Of a DNA stretch of 64,000 bases, positions 25,436-34,567 are shown one piece after another (position 1 is the stretch's first letter; every line of letters begins with the position of its first letter). The position numbers were made by a program, and so were the translations under genes. The stretch is from Phragmitibacter sp965284365 (GTDB lineage: Bacteria > Verrucomicrobiota > Verrucomicrobiia > Verrucomicrobiales > Verrucomicrobiaceae). The stretch lies in contig OZ260079.1 of NCBI GenBank assembly GCA_965284365.1, forward strand, positions 1,178,001-1,242,000. Direction: 5' to 3'. The notes beneath the pieces are model-generated. The model was not told the DNA's origin. It did not search any database and saw only the letters and a list, made by a program, of their open reading frames with translations.

Positions 25436-26395
25436 TTACGCTGACTTCCCACTTATCCGCGTGTCTTCCAAAAGATGGCGCAGAAGGGATTCCATTGTAA
25501 TCACTCCGACGGTCTGACCTCGACTGTTCGCGACGGCTGCCACCGGTTCGCCACGCTTCCGCAATGCCTGAAGGCAACGCAATGCCGATTCCGTATGATG
25601 CAGAGTCGCGATGGGCCGGATGAACTGGCGCACCAACCGATCTCCGCGCGGTTTTAACGGGAGATGCCCAAGATCCAGCCAGCCAAGCAGGTTGCCGTTC
25701 TCCGCCAGGACGGTGCGCCAGGCATGCTTTTGCCCACCACCCAACAAGAGGGCATTTTGCAGAGGCATGTCTGGTGGCAGGGCCGTCAGCTGGCGCATAG
25801 GAATAAGGATGTCTGCCGCCTGAAGTGATTGAAACGCCGTCACTTGCCGCATCAAGCGCATCGCCTCATCCGGGAGCAAACGCATGCCTTGAATGGAATC
25901 GGCCAGCGCCTTCAGCTTTTGAGGATGGCTCTCCGGTTCAGCGGGGGCGCCACCAAAACGTTGAATAAGGGTAGTCAGCTTTAACCAAGGCGTCGCCAGC
26001 TTATGCAGAATCGACAGGAACCCTGTGAAGAAGCGGCAGACTTTGAAAGGATAACGCCGGAACACCAGCTTAGGCAGAAACTCGATGAGGAAGAATAGAA
26101 AAGGTACGGCCAGACAACCGGCTGCCAGCCAGCCCCAACTCCCCAAAGCCCGAACACAGAGCGCCACAACGGCGGCAAAAACCAACCATTTGCAAATTTG
26201 CCCGAAAGAGCAAACGGCATGCATGACTTCGAGCCGCTTGTCCAAAAGCAGCAGTAAGCGGGCAGCCTTTTTATCCCCTTCCTCAGCATAATAGCGGGCA
26301 CGGACCCGGCTCGTTGCCAGCAAGGCGCCTTCCAGTCCGGAAAGCAGGAATGCCAGTGGCAAACCTCCTGCGAGGATGAACCAGCCTGTGGTCAT
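25436..26395 (-). CDS. CNNM/CorC-like (DUF21) membrane protein, second copy
   Basis: A 319-residue protein of the DUF21 transmembrane family. About four hydrophobic helices lie in residues 1-125 (first: GWFILAGGLPLAFLLSGLEG). A cytosolic region follows in which a degenerate CBS pair can be made out (ILIPMRQLTALPPDMPLQNA and RGQTVGVITMESLLRHLL). It is shorter than its neighbour and lacks the C-terminal CorC_HlyC domain. Its ATG overlaps the stop of the upstream paralogue by 4 bp. Homologues take part in magnesium or sodium/cobalt transport, but the ion here is unknown. Confidence 0.8.
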   Translation of the reverse strand: MTTGWFILAGGLPLAFLLSGLEGALLATSRVRARYYAEEGDKKAARLLLLLDKRLEVMHAVCSFGQICKWLVFAAVVALCVRALGSWGWLAAGCLAVPFLFFLIEFLPKLVFRRYPFKVCRFFTGFLSILHKLATPWLKLTTLIQRFGGAPAEPESHPQKLKALADSIQGMRLLPDEAMRLMRQVTAFQSLQAADILIPMRQLTALPPDMPLQNALLLGGGQKHAWRTVLAENGNLLGWLDLGHLPLKPRGDRLVRQFIRPIATLHHTESALRCLQALRKRGEPVAAVANSRGQTVGVITMESLLRHLLEDTRISGKSA

Positions 26396-27651
26396 GATTG
26401 ATCCTCCTCTACTCGCTCAGAGACACGCAATTCCAGTTGCTGCACACGAGCACGTGAGGTGCGTTTCACCTTGATGTCCAAGACTCCGATGCTGATGCGC
26501 TCCCCCGGCTTGGGCGGGTAACCGAATTTGTTCAACACCAGCCCGCCGATGGTGTCCACGCCGGCGTGGGGAAGAGTTACGTCCAATTCGCGCTCCACTT
26601 CATCCAACCGTGTGCTACCGCTCACGAGATAGCGACCGGGGCCGATGCCCTGAATGCCTTCGCCGCCATCCGGGGTTGGCGCTGCTTTGGCCAGGAGATG
26701 GTCCACAAAGTTCTGCCAAGTGATCATGCCCTCAAAACTGCCGTGCTCATCCACCACCACCAATGCCTGATTTGGGCCACGTAATTCTCCAGCCCACGCG
26801 TCCATGAGCGGCACTGTTTTTGGCATGAAAGCGGGCTTTTGCGTAATGGTAGTCCAGTGCGGGCGACCATCCAGTTTCCACTTCCTCACATTCAGCAGAT
26901 AAGCGATGGCATCGATGTTCTCGTCATAAACGGCAACATAGGGATGCCTGGCGCTTTCCAGCATGTTCAGCGCCTCATCATCATGCGCGTCATGTGGCAT
27001 GAGCGGCAGATCCACCCGTGGCGTCATGACGTCTTTAACTGCGATGCCTGGGAGCAACGCAATGGCTTGGAACAAGGCTGACTCAGCCGAACTGATCGCG
27101 CCTCTCTCTTCATCCATCTGGATCTGCGTCAGCAGCTCCTCGTGAGAAAGTGGGATAGGCTTGAGCAACAGTGGGTTGAACAGACGCGCCATCTTTTTGT
27201 GCAGCATGCGGATCGGCAAGATCACCGGAGCAGTCACCTTCCTCAGTCCCAGAAACACTGGCAGGAGTCGTTTGGCGGCCATTGCCGGCGTGCGGGCTGC
27301 CAAGGCCCTCGGCACCACTTCCACAATCAACCAAAGCAGGCCAAAGATCAGCAGCGCACTGAGCCACACATTCCAGCCCTCTTTTCGCATGGGCTCCATC
27401 ACCAGATAGAGGCCGAGGATCGCCAGGAGAAAGTTGGCTCCAGAGCCAAAAAACATGACCTCGCGAACTGCCGCCAATGGATCGCGCAACCAAGCGGCGA
27501 CACGGCTCCGGCGATCTTTGGCCAAAACCATCAGTGAGCCTTCCATTTCGCGCATGGCACAGAGCGCTGAGCCAAGGGCCGCCAGCAAAGCTGCCAAACC
27601 CGTCAGCAGAGCAAACAGGATCGCAGGAAGGATTACGGCAACGGGGCTCAT
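26392..27651 (-). CDS. HlyC/CorC-family CNNM transporter-like protein
   Basis: A 419-residue protein with DUF21 membrane domain (residues 1-180, about four helices), a CBS pair (VKDVMTPRVDLPLMPHDAHD, ALVVVDEHGSFEGMITWQNF) and a C-terminal CorC_HlyC domain (DTIGGLVLNKFGYPPKPGER). This is the standard order for bacterial CNNM-type magnesium or divalent-cation exporters in the inner membrane. It is the first gene of a two-gene unit, coupled to the shorter paralogue by a 4-bp ATGA overlap. Confidence 0.9.
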   Translation of the reverse strand: MSPVAVILPAILFALLTGLAALLAALGSALCAMREMEGSLMVLAKDRRSRVAAWLRDPLAAVREVMFFGSGANFLLAILGLYLVMEPMRKEGWNVWLSALLIFGLLWLIVEVVPRALAARTPAMAAKRLLPVFLGLRKVTAPVILPIRMLHKKMARLFNPLLLKPIPLSHEELLTQIQMDEERGAISSAESALFQAIALLPGIAVKDVMTPRVDLPLMPHDAHDDEALNMLESARHPYVAVYDENIDAIAYLLNVRKWKLDGRPHWTTITQKPAFMPKTVPLMDAWAGELRGPNQALVVVDEHGSFEGMITWQNFVDHLLAKAAPTPDGGEGIQGIGPGRYLVSGSTRLDEVERELDVTLPHAGVDTIGGLVLNKFGYPPKPGERISIGVLDIKVKRTSRARVQQLELRVSERVEEDQS

Positions 27652-27753
27652 TCAACTGACCACTTTTCTCAAAGTGGAACCAGGTTTCCAAAGCGCTGCG
27701 CCAGTTTCAGGCCAGCATTTATGCAAATGTCCCACTCTTTCCGCATCGCGCGG

Positions 27754-28989
27754 TCAGCCCTCCAGCGTGTGAATGAAGAGTCCGGACCGGAGTTTCGGCT
27801 CAAACCAGGTGCTCTTTGGAGGCATAATCTCACCCGCGTCCGCGATGTCCATCAATTGCTCGACGGTGGTGGGATACATAGAGAAAGCCACTGCTGCCTT
27901 GCCACTATCGACCAGTCGCTCCAACTCATCGGTGCCACGAATGCCGCCGATAAAATCAATGCGCTCACTGGTTCGTGGGTCATCGATGCCCAGCACCGGA
28001 GCGAGGCAGCGGCTCTGGAGAATCTCCACGTCGAGGGCCTGCACCGGAGAGGCGTTTGATAGCGCATGCCAATCCAACTGATACCACTGTCCTTTCAGAT
28101 ACATGCTGGCCTGTCCAGGGCGAGTTGGGGTCTTCAGGCCATTGGCCGTCACCGTGAAGATCGAGCTGATGACCTTCAGAAATCCGTCCGTCGAGTGGCC
28201 GTTTAAATCCTTCACGGCACGGTTATAAGGAAGAATCTTCAGTTCGCTGGCCGGGAAGAGCACGCAGAGGAACCAGTTGTAGTTTTCCGCGCCCGTGTGT
28301 TTGGCATTGCGCTCGCGACGCTCTTTGCCCACCCGCGCCGCACTGGCGCTGCGGTGATGCCCATCCGCTACATAGGACAGAGGCACGGAAGTAGAAAACA
28401 GCTTGGTAATCGCCTCACACGTAGTAGCGGGTAGCCGCCAGACTTGGTGACGAATGCCATCGGGAGCGGTGAAGTCGTAGACAGGGGCATCATTCCCCTC
28501 GTGCTTCTTTGTGAGCGCGGTCACGCCCGCCAGATCGCGATAGGTCAGAAAGATCGGACCGGTATTGGCGCTAAGCGTGTCCACCAGCCGGGTACGGTCG
28601 TCTTCCTTTACTTTCCGCGTTTTTTCATGCTTGCGGATGATGTCGTTTTCGTAGTCCTCAATGTTGCAGACGCCTACGAGGCCCGTTTGAGCATGCTCGC
28701 CCATCACCTGGCGGTAGAGGTAAAGGCAGGGTTCGCTCTCACGTACGAGAATGCCGTCGTCCTGTAATTTCTGAAAGTTTTCCGCTGCCTTTGCATAGAC
28801 CTTGGAGTCGTAGGCATCCACGGCGTCCGGCAGATCGATCTCCGCGCGATCCACGTGGAGCAGGCTGTAAGGATTCCCCTTCGCCAGGGCTGCGGATTCT
28901 TCCCGGTTAACGACATCGTAAGGGACGGCAGCCACTTCGGCGGCGTGCTCTGGCGTAGGGACAAGTCCTTGAAAAGTGCGGAGGCGCAT
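27754..28989 (-). CDS. DUF1015 family protein
   Basis: A 411-residue cytosolic protein of the DUF1015 family. Clear landmarks are the N-terminal RTFQGLVPTPEHAAEVAAVP with YDVVN, the central SYVADGHHRSASAARVG and, at the end, AFSMYPTTVEQLMDIADAGE then IMPPKSTWFEPKLRSGLFIH. The family is widespread and often found near serine-biosynthesis genes. The histidine-rich DGHHR motif resembles that of nucleotide-dependent kinases, but the reaction is not certain. It is a separate gene with 121 bp of non-coding DNA on its 5' side. Confidence 0.9.
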   Translation of the reverse strand: MRLRTFQGLVPTPEHAAEVAAVPYDVVNREESAALAKGNPYSLLHVDRAEIDLPDAVDAYDSKVYAKAAENFQKLQDDGILVRESEPCLYLYRQVMGEHAQTGLVGVCNIEDYENDIIRKHEKTRKVKEDDRTRLVDTLSANTGPIFLTYRDLAGVTALTKKHEGNDAPVYDFTAPDGIRHQVWRLPATTCEAITKLFSTSVPLSYVADGHHRSASAARVGKERRERNAKHTGAENYNWFLCVLFPASELKILPYNRAVKDLNGHSTDGFLKVISSIFTVTANGLKTPTRPGQASMYLKGQWYQLDWHALSNASPVQALDVEILQSRCLAPVLGIDDPRTSERIDFIGGIRGTDELERLVDSGKAAVAFSMYPTTVEQLMDIADAGEIMPPKSTWFEPKLRSGLFIHTLEG

Positions 28990-29044
28990 GGGATGGAATC
29001 GGCTAATGGGCGAACCTTAGCCTTGCCATTAACTGGAGGCTAAA

Positions 29045-29119
29045 GCAAGTGCTCCTGAGACCTCGCCGAGGAGCGATCACGTCACTTGCGTGCGAGCAAG
29101 CGGCTTCTATTTAGAAGCC
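29045..29119. other. nested inverted repeats at the 3' end of the HAD gene
   Basis: GCAAGTG (29045-29051) pairs with CACTTGC (29083-29089). Between them, GCTCCT and AGGAGC form an inner stem. Just beyond, GGCTTCTA / TAGAAGCC (29102-29118) forms a further perfect 8-bp hairpin across the HAD gene's stop codon. None is followed by a T-run on the minus strand. It could act as a 3'-end or weak termination structure, or be a REP-like element. Confidence 0.35.
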
Positions 29120-29989
29120 CGGTGCGCTCACCGTGGCATTTTCCACCTCTTCGCGCTTCTTTCTGAGAATGGTATTCGCAATCTCCGAGACCATTTCCTC
29201 GAGTAAGAGCCGGAGGTGGCTTGACGGACGGTAATCACTCGGGGCAATATGTTTCACGCGCCCCGCCGGTCCGCTGAGCTGATAACATTTCCGGAAGCTG
29301 GTGCGTGTCTCATCCTCCTGATTGTAGACTGCAATCGCCTGCCCGCCGTAACGCTTCATGAGGGTAAAGCACGGCACATCCGTCGGGCCATCCCCGACAT
29401 AGATCATGTTCTCAAACGGGATAGGCCGATGCTCCGCCGGCATATGATCGTTCACGTCCTGATGCGGCTCGAGAAGCCCCTTGTTGATGCGGAATAAATA
29501 TTGCGTCTTGGTTGTGTGGCTGATCACGCGTTTGGGAAAGCTGATACGGCCTTCTTTGTCTGCGGCGAATTCACAACCAAAGACGGCTTTCACATGCGGA
29601 CGCACCGCGCTGCCATCCAGCAACTCTTTCAAGCCCGAGGAGATGATGTAGTGCTCAATGCGGATGCCCAGAGCCACATGCTCCGGCTTTAACGTGGCGT
29701 GAATCTCCGGGAAAAAATCTGGTAAGCCGGGGAAAAATCGAAGCTTCGCTCCCAGTGCATGAAGTTCCGCATTGGTCGGCGGATCTGGGGTCAGGCAATC
29801 CAGCAGCGTTTTGAGATACGCCAACTCGGGATCATAGCCCTGCTCATCCACCAACGCGTCTGTCCGCTTCCAGAACTGGGCTCCATTGATACCAAAGTGC
29901 GGGAAGATTACCTCATCCGTCATGTACCCCGGACTCAGGGTCTGGTCGAAATCGTAAACGAGGCCAATGGTGCTTTGCGCGGCGGACAT
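29111..29989 (-). CDS. HAD-superfamily phosphatase
   Basis: A 292-residue cytosolic haloacid-dehalogenase-fold hydrolase. Motif I VYDFDQTLSP (residues 11-20) holds the nucleophile Asp and the acid/base Asp. Motif II is in EHYIISSGLKELLDG, and the late acidic motif is MIYVGDGPTDVPCFTLMKRYG. Overall shape resembles phosphoserine-phosphatase-like HAD enzymes with a helical cap, but the substrate is unknown. It lies 12 bp downstream of the TIGR01777 epimerase on the same strand. Confidence 0.85.
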   Translation of the reverse strand: MSAAQSTIGLVYDFDQTLSPGYMTDEVIFPHFGINGAQFWKRTDALVDEQGYDPELAYLKTLLDCLTPDPPTNAELHALGAKLRFFPGLPDFFPEIHATLKPEHVALGIRIEHYIISSGLKELLDGSAVRPHVKAVFGCEFAADKEGRISFPKRVISHTTKTQYLFRINKGLLEPHQDVNDHMPAEHRPIPFENMIYVGDGPTDVPCFTLMKRYGGQAIAVYNQEDETRTSFRKCYQLSGPAGRVKHIAPSDYRPSSHLRLLLEEMVSEIANTILRKKREEVENATVSAPGF

Positions 29990-30001
29990 GAGTTAAAGAC
30001 G

Positions 30002-30892
30002 TTACACCAGAGCTGCTAGCGCGTCAGGCAACTCCGTATAGCGGAACTGATATCCCAGATCCTGAGCAACTTTAGGCATGCATCGTTGACTCCCGAGCAC
30101 CATGGCGGCGGCGTCCCGGAGCATCAACCTGAGCGCGAAAGCTGGAGCCGGAATAAAGGTCGAGGTCTTGAGCGCTGCGGCAATCTCATGCGTGAGTTGG
30201 GCATTGGTCACCGGATTCGGAGCACATAGATTCACCGGGCCTTGGTAAGCCGGCTTCTCTAATGCGGCCAGGATGATGCCGATCTCGTCGTCCAGATGAA
30301 TCCACGGAATCCACTGGGTTCCGTCGCCCAAGCGGGATCCGAGCCTCGCCGAGAAGATACGGCGGAGCATTGGCCAAGCCCCGCCCTTCTGGCCCAGCAC
30401 CATGCCGGTGCGCAATAACACGACGCGAATACCCAAAGCATGGGCACGTGAGGCGGCGGTCTCCCAACCTTCACAAACTTCCGCCAGGAAATCCCGGCCG
30501 CGGGGTGCGCTCTCCGTCAGCACCTGGTCGCCTGCATCTCCATAAGCCCCTGTTCCTGAGGCGCAGACAAACACGCCAGGAGGCGATTGGGCCACTTGCA
30601 GGCACTCGACAATGCGTTGCGTCACGGGCACCCGGCTGTCGTAGATACGCTTTTTCTTGGCTTTGGTCCAAAGACCGAACACGTTTTCTCCGGCCAGATG
30701 CACCAGCGCGTCGAGTCCGGAAGGGTCCAGCACCTGTTCATTGTCTGGTGAAAAAGGCCGAACCTCGCTGAATCCGGGCAGGCTGCGCTTGTTTCCGCGG
30801 GTGTAGGCAACCAGCTCGTGCCCACGTTTCGCTGCCGCTTTGGCAAGTGCTGTTCCGATGAATCCTGTAGCCCCTGTGATGCCGATGCGCAT
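30002..30892 (-). CDS. TIGR01777-family SDR epimerase (YfcH/SulA-like)
   Basis: A 296-residue extended SDR protein. The nucleotide-binding motif MRIGITGATGFIGTALAKA is at the N-terminus. The family core is LDALVHLAGENVFGLWTKAK with VFVCASGTGAYGDAG. The DUF1731 C-terminal module is present (MLRDAAAMVLGSQRCMPKVA). The ATG at 30890-30892 begins the Rossmann fold; in-frame ATGs further out would add up to 29 residues. It is divergent from the glycosyltransferase at 31018, and forms an operon with the HAD phosphatase. Substrate unknown. Confidence 0.9.
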   Translation of the reverse strand: MRIGITGATGFIGTALAKAAAKRGHELVAYTRGNKRSLPGFSEVRPFSPDNEQVLDPSGLDALVHLAGENVFGLWTKAKKKRIYDSRVPVTQRIVECLQVAQSPPGVFVCASGTGAYGDAGDQVLTESAPRGRDFLAEVCEGWETAASRAHALGIRVVLLRTGMVLGQKGGAWPMLRRIFSARLGSRLGDGTQWIPWIHLDDEIGIILAALEKPAYQGPVNLCAPNPVTNAQLTHEIAAALKTSTFIPAPAFALRLMLRDAAAMVLGSQRCMPKVAQDLGYQFRYTELPDALAALV

Positions 30893-31017
30893 AGGCCACT
30901 CAAAAGCGTATCCGCCGGGTGACAAGGCAAAACACGCACTCATGCCGTGTTCCATCGTGACGGGAATGTCATTTTTCATTCGCGCCCTCGCATGGGACGG
31001 CTAAACACAACCTTTCT

Positions 31018-32121
31018 GTGATACTCGTACTTACCGCCGGCTTTGGTGATGGCCACAATACCGCTGCGCGGAACGTGGCCGAGGCTTTGCAACGCCTGGA
31101 GCCAGAGGAGGAGGCGAAGGTGGTAGATGTGTTCGACGAAGCTCATCCCTTTCTCTCGCCTGCCATGAAGTCGGGCTATCAGATGCTGATCACGCGAGCG
31201 CCGTGGCTTTGGGCGGCGATCTTCAGACATTCGTCCGGGGTTAAATTCGAGGGAGGTACGGTGGATGCGCTGAATGCTTTGCGCAAAGCTATCGCCCGCC
31301 TGCTGAAACGTTTTCGCCCGCGTGCGATCGTCTGCAGTTATCCCGTGTATGCCAAGCTCGTCCGTGACCTCGCTGAAAGCGGCGAATCGACTCCGCCGGT
31401 TTTCACGGTGATCACAGATTCGATCACGATCCATCCCATCTGGATGCTGGCCCCCAGTGACTGGTATTTCGTGGCCGACGAAGATTCCGAAAAGAGCCTC
31501 GTCAAACTCGGCGCGGACGCGACTCGTGTGCGAGTGACCGGATTCCCGGTGAGTTTGAGCTTTCTGGAGAAACCCACTCCAGAGGAGTGCGCCACGCCTA
31601 AAGGCAGCATCCTTTACCTGCCCTCTACGGGAGTGAACTACGTGTCGAAGACCCTAGACGCCTTGCGGCCTCTGGTAGCTGCCGGGGTCAAACTGACGAT
31701 CCCCGTGGGCAAACATGCTTCGCGGCTGCATCTCGTCATCACGCATTACCTAGACTCGCTACCCGGCGCGGACATTGAAATCCTCGGCTGGACAAAGCGC
31801 ATTCCCCGTCTTCTGCAAACCCATGATGTGGTGATTTGCAAGGCGGGCGGCGCCATTCTGCATGAGGCCCTGGCGGCCACCTGTCCGGCGATCATTGACT
31901 ACGTCGTTCCTGGTCAGGAAGAAGGGAATGCCGAACTGCTCACAAAGCACGGCTGCGGTGTCACCACTCAGTCACCACGGCAAACGGGTCAGGAGGCTGC
32001 GCGGCTCTTGGCTGACGGGGCGAAAGTCGCAAAGGAAATGAAAGCCAGGATGGTATCTCTCAATGAAGCCGAATCGGCTCTTCGTATCGCTGGTCACATC
32101 CGGGAAGTATTAGGCAAATGA
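31018..32121 (+). CDS. GT28-family glycolipid glycosyltransferase (MGDG/diglucosyl-diacylglycerol synthase-like)
   Basis: A 367-residue glycosyltransferase of the MurG/MGDG-synthase type, peripheral to the membrane. N-terminal ILVLTAGFGDGHNTAARNVAEAL is the MGDG-synthase glycine-rich loop. The C-terminal donor-site region reads VICKAGGAILHEALAATCPA with VPGQEEGNAELL. Relatives add glucose or galactose to diacylglycerol; MurG-like function is less likely because no mur genes are near. The start is GTG 31018. It is coupled to the next gene by a 4-bp overlap. Confidence 0.82.
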   Translation: MILVLTAGFGDGHNTAARNVAEALQRLEPEEEAKVVDVFDEAHPFLSPAMKSGYQMLITRAPWLWAAIFRHSSGVKFEGGTVDALNALRKAIARLLKRFRPRAIVCSYPVYAKLVRDLAESGESTPPVFTVITDSITIHPIWMLAPSDWYFVADEDSEKSLVKLGADATRVRVTGFPVSLSFLEKPTPEECATPKGSILYLPSTGVNYVSKTLDALRPLVAAGVKLTIPVGKHASRLHLVITHYLDSLPGADIEILGWTKRIPRLLQTHDVVICKAGGAILHEALAATCPAIIDYVVPGQEEGNAELLTKHGCGVTTQSPRQTGQEAARLLADGAKVAKEMKARMVSLNEAESALRIAGHIREVLGK

Positions 32122-32720
32122 AAGCAGTCTTGTTCGATATCGGGAACGTTCTGGTAAGCTTCGACTTCACACTCGCGGCGCAGCGTCTGGCGGCGCAGAG
32201 TGATGCCACGGCGGAGGAGGTTCTGTCTCTGCTGACTCCTTTCAAGGATGACTTGGAGTCAGGCCGCATCCCCGATGAGGCTTTTGTGGAACAAGCCATG
32301 AGCCGCATCGGCTTCCGTGGTACACCGGAAGAATTCATTGAGATCTGGGGCGACATCTTTGCCGAGCACAATGACATGACAGCGCTCGTGGAGAAACTGG
32401 CGGCGGAGTACCCGCTGTATCTTCTCTCCAACACTTCCGGCCTGCACAAGAACTGGCTGTTCGAGAAGTTTCCGGTGTTCGCCCACTTCAAGGGAGGCAC
32501 TTACTCGCACGAAGCGGGCTGCATGAAGCCTCACGATCCGATTTATCACAAGGTAATCGAGGCGCACCAATTGGATCCCGCCCAAACTTTTTATATTGAT
32601 GACCTGCCAGATAATATCGAAGCAGGGAGACGCTGGGGGTTTGTCTGTCACCTCTACGATCCCAAACAACACGATGCGCTGGAAGTCGCTCTGCATGACT
32701 GGTTCTTCGGCAACGGCTGA
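32118..32720 (+). CDS. HAD-IA family hydrolase
   Basis: A 200-residue haloacid-dehalogenase-like hydrolase. Motif I is KAVLFDIGNVLVSFD at the N-terminus, motif II LYLLSNTSGLHKNW, a Lys-containing motif follows in EAGCMKPHDPIYHKV, and motif IV is TFYIDDLPDNIEAGRRWGF. This resembles the YihX/epoxide-hydrolase N-terminal type phosphatases. Its ATG overlaps the glycosyltransferase stop, so both are made from one message. The second acidic residue of motif I (DxD) is Gly (DIG), as in other YihX-like proteins. Confidence 0.87.
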   Translation: MKAVLFDIGNVLVSFDFTLAAQRLAAQSDATAEEVLSLLTPFKDDLESGRIPDEAFVEQAMSRIGFRGTPEEFIEIWGDIFAEHNDMTALVEKLAAEYPLYLLSNTSGLHKNWLFEKFPVFAHFKGGTYSHEAGCMKPHDPIYHKVIEAHQLDPAQTFYIDDLPDNIEAGRRWGFVCHLYDPKQHDALEVALHDWFFGNG

Positions 32721-32768
32721 CAACCCTGGGGTTGATTCCCAGTAGTTTAGCTGCTACGGAGAACCCAC

Positions 32769-33431
32769 ATGTTTCACGAACTCATTACTTCTTGGTTTCA
32801 CTGGGTTGAGCAGGGTGGCTACACCGCCGTAGTAGTGCTCATGGCCATGGAAAGCTCGATTTTCCCAGTGCCCAGCGAGGTCGTGATGCCGCCTGCCGCC
32901 TTTCTCGCGGCACAGGGCAAAATGAACATTTGGGGGGTCATTGCCGCAGGGACTTTTGGTTCGTGGCTGGGATCGGCCATCACTTATGCGATTTCCCGCT
33001 GGTTCGGCAGGCCTTTCATCTTCAAGTTTGGTAAGTATTTCTTCTGCCCGCCAGAGAAGATCGAACGTGCGGAACGCTTCCTGGCTCGCTACGAAGCCGG
33101 CGGCATTTTCTTCGCACGTCTTTTGCCGGTGGTGCGACACCTCATCTCCATCCCGGCTGGCATCGTCCGGATGCCGTTTGGCAAATTTAGCCTGATGACC
33201 ATCGTAGGCTCGTTTATCTGGTGCGCGATTCTCTCGTGGTATGGATGGGGAGTGGCTGAGCGGAACCCTACTCTCATGCAGGATCCAGACGCTTTGATTC
33301 ACACGATCAAGCATGAATCGCTTTGGGTGGTCGGCGGCATCGCAATCATCGGCGTTTTGTATTTCCTCATGCTGAAGCTTACGGCGACCAAGGTGGCCGA
33401 AAAAGAAGCTGTCGAGACGACCGAAGCGTAA
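32769..33431 (+). CDS. DedA family membrane protein
   Basis: A 220-residue polytopic inner-membrane protein of the DedA/VTT family, members of which act in undecaprenyl-phosphate or phospholipid recycling. Key segments are AMESSIFPVPSEVVMPPAAF, GSWLGSAITYAISRWFG and GGIFFARLLPVVRHLISIPA followed by GIVRMPFGKF. A GGAG-type ribosome site precedes the ATG. It lies 48 bp after the HAD gene on the same strand and is probably part of the same unit. Confidence 0.92.
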   Translation: MFHELITSWFHWVEQGGYTAVVVLMAMESSIFPVPSEVVMPPAAFLAAQGKMNIWGVIAAGTFGSWLGSAITYAISRWFGRPFIFKFGKYFFCPPEKIERAERFLARYEAGGIFFARLLPVVRHLISIPAGIVRMPFGKFSLMTIVGSFIWCAILSWYGWGVAERNPTLMQDPDALIHTIKHESLWVVGGIAIIGVLYFLMLKLTATKVAEKEAVETTEA

Positions 33432-33517
33432 GGCAGGTTGATTGGCTTGCCCTGTTTGCAAGGATTGCAACGGGTGGGGCGTTCGTGTTGGTCTAGCTTT
33501 TTCGCTATTCCGACTCC

Positions 33518-34435
33518 ATGCCTGTCTCGCTGCTGCCAACCTCTCGCCGCCGTTTCCTCGCTGGATCGCTGGCCACAGCCTCTTCGGCTTTCCTGGGTAA
33601 ACTGACGGGTGCTTTTGGTCAGGCGGGTGCTGAGTCCGCCACTTGGGCTTTTCTGTCGGATACCCACATCGCGGCAGATCGCTCTACAGTCTCGCGTGGG
33701 ATCAACATGACGAAGAACTTGGAGGAAGCGATTCGCCAAGTGCTTGGATTGGCGGCTGGGACAAAGGGTGTGCTCGTTTGTGGTGACTGCGCCCACCTGA
33801 CGGGGCAAGCTCCCGATTACGCAAACCTCGCCACCCTCATCCAACCACTCGGGAAAGCTCGGTTACCCGTCCATTTGCTCATGGGCAACCATGACGACCG
33901 CGTCACCTTTGCTCAAGTCTTGGCCACCCAGGCAGCGCAAGCCTCATCCGCCGTGCGAAGCCGCTATGCCACCGTGGTGGAAGATCCTCTGGCCAACTGG
34001 TATCTCCTGGATTCTCTGGACGGCACGAATAAGACCCCAGGGACACTGGGCACGGATCAACTCGGCTGGCTGGAGAAAGAACTCAAAGCGCGACCAAATG
34101 TGCCTGCACTCGTGATGGTGCATCACAACATCGTGGAGCCGAAGACCCTGACCTCGCTTCAAGACGGCGCTGAGCTCATGGCCATGCTTCGTGCTCAACG
34201 GCAGGTGAAAGCCGTATTTTACGGCCACTCGCATCGCTGGGAACTCGCCGTCGACCAAGCCAGCGGTATCCACATGGTAAACCTGCCTCCGACGGCGTAC
34301 AACTTCAAGCCAGAGCACCCAATTGGCTGGGTGCGTGCGGTCGTGCGCAAAGACGGCGTCGACTTGAGCCTTCACGGAATCGTTCCCGGACTAGCGCCTT
34401 ATAATGATTTGCGCGTCCTCAAATGGCGGGCCTGA
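33518..34435 (+). CDS. Tat-exported metallophosphoesterase
   Basis: A 305-residue exported calcineurin-like phosphoesterase. The N-terminus has a twin-arginine signal (SRRRFLAGSLATASSAFLG). The five metal-binding motifs are in order: FLSDTHIA, CGDCAH, MGNHDDR, MVHHNIVEP and YGHSHRWE. Order and spacing resemble cyclic-nucleotide or 3',5'-phosphodiesterases (CpdA/GlpQ-like), but the periplasmic location suggests a nutrient phosphoester substrate. It is followed 132 bp later by a second Tat substrate. Confidence 0.88.
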   Translation: MPVSLLPTSRRRFLAGSLATASSAFLGKLTGAFGQAGAESATWAFLSDTHIAADRSTVSRGINMTKNLEEAIRQVLGLAAGTKGVLVCGDCAHLTGQAPDYANLATLIQPLGKARLPVHLLMGNHDDRVTFAQVLATQAAQASSAVRSRYATVVEDPLANWYLLDSLDGTNKTPGTLGTDQLGWLEKELKARPNVPALVMVHHNIVEPKTLTSLQDGAELMAMLRAQRQVKAVFYGHSHRWELAVDQASGIHMVNLPPTAYNFKPEHPIGWVRAVVRKDGVDLSLHGIVPGLAPYNDLRVLKWRA

Positions 34436-34567
34436 CGGTACATAAAAGCTGGAATTTCTGGCTCTGCGCCCAAAGAAGCGCTGGCCAAGGTCTACCCCAG
34501 CCGCTAGCATTTTTTTCCCTCTACATTTTTCCACTAACCAAACCAAACCAACAAAATCGCACCGATC

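Noticed and set aside
32721..32736. Hairpin CAACCC-TG-GGGTTG after the HAD-IA gene as a terminator
   Set aside because: Short stem, two-base loop and no T-run; the DedA gene follows 48 bp later in the same direction.
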